DNA of 64,000 nt. Source: Pyronema omphalodes. Its lineage: Eukaryota > Ascomycota > Pezizomycetes > Pezizales > Pyronemataceae. The position numbers and the translations under genes were made by a program. The stretch lies in the NCBI GenBank assembly GCA_024516155.1, contig JAJJXM010000013.1:186001-250000 (forward strand), written 5' to 3'. Shown one piece after another: positions 55,901 through 64,000 of the stretch; positions within the stretch are counted from its first letter, which is position 1, and each line of letters starts with the position of its first letter. The notes under the pieces are model-generated. The model did no database searches and was not told the origin of the DNA. It saw nothing but the letters and a program-made list of their open reading frames with translations.

Positions 55901-56420
55901 ACCAGCCTCTATCACCCGGCTTCAACCCGTTGAAAATCGCATCCATCAAACGATTTATGTCTCCCTAATGCTCAGACAGCTCATTAATGAAACACGGTAC
56001 ATGCGGTAGCGGCGGAATTCGGGGGGTTGAGAGAGGATTCGTACAGCAGTTGGCAGGGACTTGTAGAGGGTGGGCTGTGACGTTGGGCAGTTTTTGCGAG
56101 TTATGGGATGGACGGGACTAAAGGTGCTTGTGGCGTGCTATTCAGGAAGATTGGAGGGGGGTGTTAAGGAGGAGCTACTGGCGCTGGCTAGGTTGCCGGG
56201 GGTCAAGAGTGTAGTGGCTAGAAGGCTGTGGGAGAAGGGGTTGAGGACTGTTGAGGCTGTGGCGGAGGCGGAGGTCGCGGTTGTTGTGGAGGCGCTGGAA
56301 CTTGCGCTGCCGAGGAAGGTACAGGGTGCCGATGGTAGGTTGAAGGAAAGAGCGGAGGGCATAAAAAAGGCGGCGCAGAGGTTGGTGGAATTGGAACAGA
56401 GGGATTGGGAGGAAGAGTAG
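52927..56420 (+). pseudogene. HELQ/POLQ-type SF2 DNA helicase, multiply frameshifted
   Basis: The N-terminus from ATG 52927 is disordered and holds two copies of an R-V-S-Y-x-G-R...T-P-x-S-Q-L motif. Helicase motifs follow in order: YTAPTSAGKS (motif I, about 54285), VVPYVSIVQEK (Ia), VVFDELHMVDD (DExH), GMSATLSNADTL (III), FCESRAKCEDLA (IV), HHAGLTSEERD, FCTATIAAGVNLPARRVI (V) and QMRGRAGRKGKD (VI, about 55315). A winged-helix and ratchet-like C-terminus (GLTPTDGLFLN, LLALARLPGVKSVVARRLWE) ends at 56420. This is the Hel308/HELQ/POLQ-helicase group, 3'-5' helicases of replication-fork and end repair. No polymerase domain follows. One GT-AG intron fits (53429-53494), but at least six further one-base shifts (near 53880, 54404, 54850, 55540, 55675, 55817, 56095) need lesions or sequence errors. 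Confidence 0.85.
53429..53494 (+). other. Intron 1 of the helicase gene
   Basis: Donor GTTAGT, acceptor TTTAG, 66 nt. Splicing removes the stop after NGQ and joins the frame to the RVSY repeat exon without a shift. Confidence 0.6.
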
Positions 56421-57113
56421 TGCAGAGGAGAGAGAGCGGAATGGTTTCTTCTTCTGATTATAAAGCATTGTTTATGTTATTAACAATTAAAGGACGTTTT
56501 GCACGTGATATATTACAAAGAGAGTAGGTGGCCATAACGTTTGGGGTGACGCAGGAGTTACGTTGACCACCGAAGACAGCATGGTACAGTGTAACATAAC
56601 CCGTACATGATAATATGTAGGGTCGAGAAGTTCCAACCAGCATGAAGCCAATGAAAACCACAGCTATTGATACGGTAATATATAAAATAAGCCTCACAAA
56701 ACACAACAATCACAATATCGCAACATATAATTCACATGAACAACCAAACAAATTTTAGCGTTCATAACAGCTACATCATTCTTATTTAGTATACGAGTTT
56801 CCGTCACTTTCCTTCTCCATCTAAACCAAGTCAACATCTCTCAACTTCACCAAATCACCATCGAAATCAAACATTCCTCGTGGGAAGTTCTCTAGTAGCC
56901 TGTTCCAACAACCTTCATTGCCAGTGAACCGTTAAGAATACAACCCATCATAGAATTCCCGTGCAATTTTTGATCCTATCATAAGCTTTCTCTTGATCCA
57001 AGAAAGCTACATACAGTGGTTCATTCATCATTTCAGCACGAGCGAAAAACGTCTAGATAGACATGCTTATATGGTGAAAACACCATAGAGTCAGGAACTT
57101 ATACCGGAGTCGG
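56421..57113. other. Intergenic; no gene recognised
   Basis: No conserved frame or repeat boundary seen. Confidence 0.4.
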
Positions 57114-58045
57114 TTATTGGTGACCATCGTGAACGGCTTGTACATCGATGTTGTCATTGTAAGTGGCAAAGAGGATTTGATATCCGTATGATAAATCGAC
57201 CTTGGTTACTCCGGCACGAGCGATGAGAGTTTGGACGTGTTTAATGTGGTGGAAACACGTAGCGTCCGGGATTCTAATTGAACTGGTAGTCGGACTGGTT
57301 CGGCTTTTTGAACCACCTAAACCCACGGACTTCAATGTCTGCGCTTCTTCAGTCGTCTCAAATGCTTGTACAATACTGTCTTCAAAACCTCGACGCTTGT
57401 CCCTTACAGTTTCCGTCCTCTTCGGTGAAATGTGTTTCCTTCAGATATAATGATAGACCACGAGACCCAGAAGAGACATTATATCGCCCTGAATGACGGC
57501 GGACAATGCAGTTGCCACATTTCCAAAACTCGGACCCATCAAGCTCAAGCTGGACGAGTGTTGCGAAGGCGGATATTCATATACCACTGTCCTAGCCCCG
57601 TCCTTACGATTTCGTATGGACAATATTCAACACCTATTACGCAGTGGTCGGAACAACAAAGTGCCGGTATAATTGCTACTAATCCATTCATATTGTTGCC
57701 AACCTTGCGGTATTCTTCGATCAGGATTTTCCAGTCATATGGGATTCGCACACGAAGGCCATGTTGACCTGATTCTTCTTGGGGAATGAAAGGGCTTGGT
57801 CAACTGGGGAAATGTCTCCGCCACCATTGATATTAATTGTGATAGTTCTCATAGTGATCGATAATCATGCGTTCTTTCTGCTTTCTCGGAGATGTCGTTA
57901 AACTATTTTCCGATACGGCTGTTGGAAGTGCCCTTCGAACATTAGACCTTATCTGCCAGTTGTATGTGCAAACGTTATGTAGATTTTCTTGCAAAAACGG
58001 CACGGAAACACTGGTTCCTGGCGGACTAGGAAACGTTTGTTCCAA
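57114..58045 (-). mobile_element. Decayed L1/Tx1-like LINE fragment, endonuclease N-terminus
   Basis: Across three frames on the minus strand: ININGGGDISPVDQALSFPK with NQVNMAFVCESHMTGKS, then DWKILIEEYRKVGNNMNGLV and AIIPALCC, then YEYPPSQHSSSLSLMG. The order (INxxG, D-x-A-F-x-x-E-x-H, G-x-A-I-I-P, YxPSQ) is that of the N-terminal half of an AP-type endonuclease of L1-like LINEs, clearly different from the Tad1 endonuclease. The lower part (57114-57335) encodes a coding-like stretch (FHHIKHVQTLIARAGVTKVD) that I do not recognise. Confidence 0.55.
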
Positions 58046-58049
58046 GGTT

Positions 58050-60352
58050 CATTGTCGTTGTAGACATGGGTTTCGAGTGAGTTCCGAAACGCCAGTAGAA
58101 TTCTCCTGTCTTGTATCCGCCTTCCAGCGCAGGAAAAATCTCAGCAGTTGAGTTAAAAAGTGGGGAAATGTTTCTGGACATGGTCTTTCACCGCGCGTTC
58201 GTTGTGAATGATAGAGTTGGTTAAAACGGCGGAGCCGGGAAATGCCACATTTCATCTGGTCGTTATTAGATCTCGCCGAAGATACGGATGTGGACGAGGA
58301 TAATTACTCCGCCAACAGAAAAGGAGTTCACTGCAGCATTTCAGAGTTTTTCATGGTGGTGAAGCCGACAGCATAGTAGGTGCTGTTACTAGTCTGGATA
58401 GCATCTAGGTCCTCTCAGGTCTCCATCAATTAATAACCCTTCGTATTGCTGGAGATATTTTCGTCGATTGTTCTTTCGTCGAGGAAGTCATCTGCTGTCT
58501 TGCAGGGCCATTTTCTGATAATGTGAATATCGATGTCGATTAGAGCGTGAATAGGTTTTCGCTATTCGAAGTCGAAATGAGTGGATCAATGTAACGGAGC
58601 AGAAAAATGGGAGTGTTGTGTGTACCGGCCAAGTGGCCTCATGGTCCCTTGGGACCTCTTGATGGGTGATGTTGTGTTGAATCGTGGAATCTGAGGATCA
58701 TTTTGTACGACAGTCCGGTCGCGCTAAGACATGTAAAGATTGAAGACGGAGGGGAAGCATCAAGGGGTCGATAAAGTACACAAGCTGCCAAACGTTGATA
58801 GGCAACATGCAGGGCCGGAAAATGGAAATGAATGGCGAAATAATGAGGCAAGCGGTTGAACGAGAGATGTCGTGACCGGAAGCGTGCTCTTGCGGAGAAG
58901 AAGATCGGAAAAAAAAAGACTGTGCACTGTATCCGTTAGCAGTCGAAGTTGGCAGGATGCCTCCGACGGCAGCACATTATGCAGGATACCATTTGTCGGA
59001 ATTATCTCTGCTATGCTTATGGCTGCTGGGACAATATCTAGAATGCTTTCACGCGGCCAGCTACCGTGCTTGTCACCGGCGAAATACCAAACCATCGTCA
59101 TCGAAGACTTGTTTGACATCTCTACACACTTACAGTGTACGGTGTGTCCAGAATAACAATCTTTTTTGTTGCGGGTAATTTCGGAATGTCCGGATGGAAC
59201 GCACATCGTGTACCAAGTCAATCACGTCTCGAATATAAATGGATTATGTCGGCGAGAACTGCAGAGGACATTCTCAAGTTGTAACGTAAGTTCCGGAGGT
59301 TTTTCCTGGTGTTTCCTGTAGTTACCTTGTCTGGAAAAGAACCTGTACCAGTAAGGTGCAGTTGAATATTTTCGCTACCAGGATATGGTGTGGCAGCTGT
59401 TGCTCACTATGCTCACTATGCCCGATATACCGTAGTATAATTATTTTCGGATCCTTCAACGGATACGTGCACCATCTATGGAGGAATACAGAATATGCTG
59501 CAAAGCGCAAACTCACCGGTGATTTTCATGAAACGCGAGACAAAAAGTATCAACTAATCGAAGTGCAGTTCTATCGGCGGGAATGGTCAAACTCTGCAAC
59601 GTGCCGTAACGTGTGCGGAAGTATTTCGGTGGGGAGGGTGGGAAGAACCCGTGAACGTTAACCTCCACTGCTGAAAGCACGGTGTTCGGTGAGTGAATGA
59701 TTTATGTTGTTTTCATATAGTACATGCAGATCGACTATTATTTGACGCGCGCTTGCTATTTCGTGATACGCTACAGCGCGCGTGTTGGTTAGCGCTAAAT
59801 TGGTTGTGTTGTCGTGGCAACACGGCAACGCGGTTAAAGCGAGCCACTTATTTCGAAATATGACGTTACGATATATTAGCTTCTTTGTTCCTCGAATGGA
59901 ATAGGCGGCCTGTTTATGATAGCCTTCTATAAGCAAGAATAATCATACGGTCATACACTGTGTTGTTTCTGTGTAACACGCACCAGGAAAATATTCTGCG
60001 GCCCACTGAACCTTTGGGAAAACTGCGGAAGACTTAAGCGAAAGCTTTGACGAATCTTTCGCAGAACCAGAATTCCGAAATTGGCGTGGAAGGTATGCAT
60101 TTTGGACCCCATCCTGCCTGTCCGTCGTCTGCACAGGTGGGCGCATCGCGCGAAAACCTGTCTTGGCACGCCCACCTTAATCCTCCCCCATCTCCACGAG
60201 TTTTCTCCATCGCCACCCCCACCCCTCATCACCCGCCTAAACCTTGATTTTTCCACTTCTTTCCCATATACAATCCCGTCCATCACTCGCTTGACCAATC
60301 CCGCGATCACTTCTTGCTATTTTACCATTCCACTGAGGCCACTCAACCGTTC
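58050..60352. other. Intergenic; no gene recognised
   Basis: 2.3 kb with only short unconserved frames. No element ends or RNA genes seen. Confidence 0.45.
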
Positions 60353-61770
60353 ATGACGCCCATGGATACCTCCACCGATATGCCTGTGAAGGCTCTTGAT
60401 ATGACGCCAAATGAGCAATTTGGTCTGTACCAGAAAAACCGGTTCGTAACCCCTGTCACACCAAAAGAAAGACCGACTAGCAGTGCGATGTATTATGCGG
60501 TGCTAACAAGCACTACAAGACCACGCGAGATCTGAAACGAATTTTTGATCAGTTCATTGAAGAAAAACGAATTTAGAAGAGGCTCACCAAGCGCTCTTGA
60601 AAGACAATACTACAACGAAACAACAGTTCGAGGAGATTGATCAACAACGTCAGGTCCTGGTTAAATCAAGACATCAATTAGAGGAGATGATTTTCGAAAT
60701 AAGCAGAAACCCATATTAGGACTGAGGAGCTAAAAAAGGAGAATCAGCAGCTGGCAAAGAAATGGCCGCCTTGAAGATGGAAGTCGAGTGTCTACGCCAA
60801 AAAGATATAGACATGCACAAGAAGGGTGGCCAGTTCAATCAGGGTGCCCTTTTTTTCGGGCATAGCTTCATCTAAAGAGGCCGGAAGGAGGATTCGAGGG
60901 ACTACTGAAGCGGTTCCAGGTTCCGAGCCGGATCCAGTGATAGCGGAAAAACAAATTCTACCGAGATTCTGGAGAAAAGCCGACAAGGCGCAGTAAGCGA
61001 CAACTTTACAGCAACGGACAATCTAATCAAAAACCGTCGTTCACCTGAAGAAGGTCCAGACACATTCCTATTCGTTCTGACGCGATACCAACTGAGAGAC
61101 GCTACCAATATGCCAGAAGCAAGTGCTGGATATTCCTCGGTCTACCTCAGGAGCTCATAGAAAAACCAAAGTTGCAATGAACATAACGATTCTCAACCAG
61201 ATAACGGAACTAGGACTGGCGGGTATTACGAAAGCGATATTGATCAGAAATTCTCACTACGCAATCTGCTTCACAGGACCAGAGTTAAGAAATCAAGCGC
61301 TTGTCACGCTGACCGCACAGGCTTTTCTTTTCGAAAATGCGCCGATACCGCTGATTATACGGGCATTTGAAGTGAGAAATAATTCACCTAGTGTTATATG
61401 GCGCATTACCGCGGATAGGTCCTGTAGGTTGAAAGATATTCGCAAAGCGGTCGAAAACGTTTGTCAGACAAACTTCCCAAAATTTTCCTCTACGTTCGAA
61501 GTGAGACGGGAAAAACATCTGGGGGATCGCACAGGGGAGGTTTTCGTTCGATTCGACCGTCCCGCTCCATATACTAAGCTGACGCAAATTGACGTTGGCC
61601 AGTATCCGGCAGTCCTGCACCGAGATCTATTGGACATATGTCACTTGTGCAAAAGAATCGGACACATTGTGTTTGATTGTCAAAACAAGGGCGACAACCG
61701 CTTGTCAAAGCATATGTGCAGAGGTTCCGTGGGAGAGTCGGTTAATAAGACGAAGACTGGAACGATGTAG
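60353..61770 (+). pseudogene. CCHC zinc-knuckle protein 4 with coiled-coil N-terminus, decayed
   Basis: The first frame from ATG 60353 (MTPMDTSTDMPVKALDM) ends at 60535. Shifted frames then encode a coiled coil (DLKRIFDQFIEEKR, NLEEAHQALLKDN, QQFEEIDQQRQVL, EELKKENQQLAK, AALKMEVECLRQKD). From about 61110 a long open frame aligns with the core of the family: ILIRNSHYAICFTGPELRNQ, IPLIIRAFE, LKDIRKAVENVCQTNFPKF, GEVFVRFDRPAP, and knuckle CHLCKRIGHIVFDC (CX2CX4HX4C), ending at 61770. The coiled coil replaces the short basic N-terminus of genes 1-3, and no A|TG cassette was found. At least three frameshifts or stops. Confidence 0.7.
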
Positions 61771-63030
61771 ACCGAGTTTACGACGGCGTATCATGGCGTC
61801 GGAATCGGGATATGGGAGGTCAGAGAGTACCTAAATGTACCGCCGACGACTGTAAAAAAAGAAAGGATGAAAGGAACACAGCAATATGAAGAATGAACAT
61901 TTAACAGGCGGGTGAATTTCGATGATTGATAGTGTGGGAAATTGATGGAGAATTTACACGGTGATGTCGGCGAGCAAAGTTAGATATCTGCAAACAAATG
62001 ACAAGTAAAAATCAATAAATTTCACGTAATGAGTTCCAGGGAATAAAGATTCAGAATCAGCAAAGTTAACACCGAAGGAGGCGGAGAATCATAACGGCTG
62101 ATATGCATGAGGGCCTATTTCAGCGCGTACCGTGGTTATGGACGACAGTTTTAAACTTCGGGCGTTCTGTCAGTTGCATATGACTGTATTTTGTTCCCGG
62201 GATTGTTTCCTCCAAAATAATGAAGCAACCTGATGTACTGCCATTCTGTACCAAACCTTATTAATGTTGCGTGCGGGAAGACTGAGCGGGGCGTAGACGC
62301 GTAGTCGGCGCGTTGGGAGCGACGTAGCGCCGGAAACTGTCACGCGTCGAAGTGCATGGTTGAATAAGGTGAATAGAGACGCGTTATTGACGCGGTCGGT
62401 TACATAGTCAGCCACCGGCTGGACGCGATGTGAGAGTCGGAAGGGAACGGAAAGTCACATACATCATCAAAGATGAACAGAAGAAATATGGAATTTAAAT
62501 AAACTTTACCATATGTTACACTTTTAATTTTTCCGAGAGAAGAAAAGAGATTGATGATTGCGTATTATAGATTCACGCTACTCGTAGAAAGGTGAATAGC
62601 CACTCCTCGAACGCGCCGAACGAGAACATCACACATTCACTCCCCACCTGCGGGGAAAAATGAAATAACAATGACATAAATTAAAGTAAACTAGAAACAA
62701 GTAAGTAGTCGAAAATGAAACCGAAATATTGGAAAGAAAATAAATAATATCATTTTCAAAAATATTTACATATAGTAACAGAATGAGAAAAAGGAAACGA
62801 AGGATCCTACATGGACTATTTTGTTGTGAATTTTAGTATAGTCTAACAGTGTCTCAATATGTTTCACATGGTAAGAACATTACCAATTCAACATCAAACC
62901 CGCATGATGTTTACCGATGCACGCAGAGACTAGTGGTAGAAGTCTGTTCTTTGTGATGCAGGTAAACAGTTTGTATATTGCTTCTGTCATGTTGGAGAAC
63001 CAATGGTTTATGATTTCGGTGGCGTACTCC
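61771..63030. other. Intergenic; no gene recognised
   Basis: No conserved frames. A short GC-rich ACGCG-rich patch lies at about 62290-62350. Confidence 0.4.
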
Positions 63031-63099
63031 TTCTTATAAACCAGCTTTGGTACTCCAACCGTCCATTATGTAGGAATCATAATGCCATAAATCAGCGGC

Positions 63100-63991
63100 T
63101 GTATGAGAAAAAAAACAAAGCTCGCACAATCTTATGTAAGTCAAACTCTTGACGACTAACTTCTGCATATTGCATAAAAAGGTCGTATGATATCCCAGTT
63201 GGTCCGTGGGCAATTCCGTTGTCTGACTTGTATACCGCCGATTCAATTTCTTCCCGAGAGACTGGTCCAGTGGTTCCCGTAGAATCTCTCTGAGGTATAT
63301 ACTTGTAAAGCGCTTCTGGAGTTTTAGATTCAGTCGGCCGTCCAGTGTACAGCTCGTCGTGGTATTCTCACGCAATTGCTTTTTTTTTTTGGGTCATTGT
63401 TTCTTGATTTGACCTGTGTTGTTTTCCAGTCAGTATATATTACTATCCTCCACCAGCATTCTTCCCCAGGTTTCAGAATTCGGACGAGTTGTTAAAGCTT
63501 TGGTCAAGCCTCTCTATCAATTTGGCTTTCTCTAAAAGCACTTGCCTTTCGTCTTTCACTTCTAAGCATAAGGTTATCCAGAATCACTCAAGACAAGATT
63601 TCTCCATGACGCCGGGAGAGAGGGAGTGGATATTCATACACCACTAACCTGGGCCTGTTTCTACTTTGTCTCTTTAGCAGTACTGTACGCTTACTGTAGA
63701 GTGATCCGCCTGTTTTGGAGTTTGGATTATATCCCGTTGGTACCATTGGTGGTTAAAGTCTGGTGCTGTATATCCTGTCTATGCGACTATCTGATCCGAT
63801 ATAATGAGAAAAGGAATATGTGTAGCTTCTGTTATCTGGATTTTCGATTCGCCAGCTATCGTACAGTTCCCCGTCTCCAGCTAGCGCCGATATTTCAAGC
63901 ATTAACAACACGCACACGCACATCTTCACGACGAGCTGGTTTTCTATCAAGAGCTTCAGGGAAGCCATTGAAGTCTCGCAAAATGACGTGA
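63100..63991 (-). mobile_element. L1/Tx1-like LINE fragment: endonuclease C-terminus and start of RT
   Basis: On the minus strand, frames joined by shifts read ILRDFNGFPEALDRK (the GDFN-type motif), then LYDSWRIENPDNRSYTYSFS and SRIDRIYST (end of the endonuclease fold), then ADHSTVSVQY. After a linker comes ESKTPEALYKYI with VSREEIESAVYKSDNGIAHG and PTGISYDLF, the block just before reverse transcriptase. It may continue past the right window edge. It is decayed and of the same general type as the 57.1-58.0 kb fragment, but covers a different part. Confidence 0.7.
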
Positions 63992-64000
63992 ATTACTTTC

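Noticed and set aside
63626..63991. Plus-strand open frame with hydrophobic stretches, resembling a small membrane protein
   Set aside because: The minus strand carries clear LINE endonuclease motifs over the same bases.
1..64000. CRISPR arrays, rRNA genes, bacterial operons
   Set aside because: No regularly spaced repeats, no rRNA-like sequence, and the splice signals and retroelements are eukaryotic.

Overview
This window looks like a repeat-rich accessory region of a filamentous fungus, most likely an ascomycete. The reasons are short GT-AG introns (about 65-140 nt) with CTAAC-type branch points, a Tad1-type LINE, hAT elements, and low gene density. The species is inferred, not proven. 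No rRNA, CRISPR array or stand-alone tRNA gene was seen.

Layout. From 1 to 40 kb there is a birth-and-death array of one F-box/LRR-like protein family. It comprises a copy cut by the window edge (3-1706), a copy broken by a hAT insertion (3652-6315), a copy with one nonsense codon (8141-9897), a relic (10.6-11.3 kb), a divergent decayed copy (17.8-19.3 kb, minus), a leader plus body remnant split by a 2-kb TIR element (21.7-24.1 kb), a copy with one frameshift (26580-28334), and three copies with an open F-box/LRR frame (31180-32628; 34861-36309 minus; 38019-39817 minus). A second family, with an RRM-like region and a CCHC zinc knuckle, is scattered among them (15182-16224 intact; decayed copies at 48.0-49.0, 50.3-51.4 and 60.4-61.8 kb).

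The most interesting signal is that the two unrelated families share one upstream cassette. It consists of a promoter core, a short 5' exon ending in A, an intron of about 74-140 nt, and a second exon beginning TG, so that splicing creates the start codon (A|TG). A short basic N-terminal peptide of the type M-x(4)-R-K-R-A-A-S-T follows. An unspliced transcript lacks this start.

Mobile DNA fills much of the rest: a nearly full-length Tad1-type LINE (40862-47432, minus, 13-bp target duplication) that landed inside a relic of the same promoter cassette; a tRNA-related SINE (49208-49552) whose 3' end resembles the LINE 3' end, including a hairpin with different stem bases; older LINE and SINE 3' ends; three non-autonomous hAT-like elements with 8-bp target duplications; two other TIR elements; a 540-bp AAAT microsatellite; and fragments of a second, L1/Tx1-like LINE (57.4-58.0 and 63.1-64.0 kb). 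At 52.9-56.4 kb lies a HELQ/POLQ-type helicase gene with many frameshifts.

How the parts fit. The F-box proteins would be expected to act as substrate receptors of SCF ubiquitin ligases, and the zinc-knuckle proteins look like LINE ORF1/gag-derived nucleic-acid binders. Their shared cassette suggests co-expression. This last link is inference. Because single-base frameshifts are common throughout, some pseudogene calls could be assembly errors.
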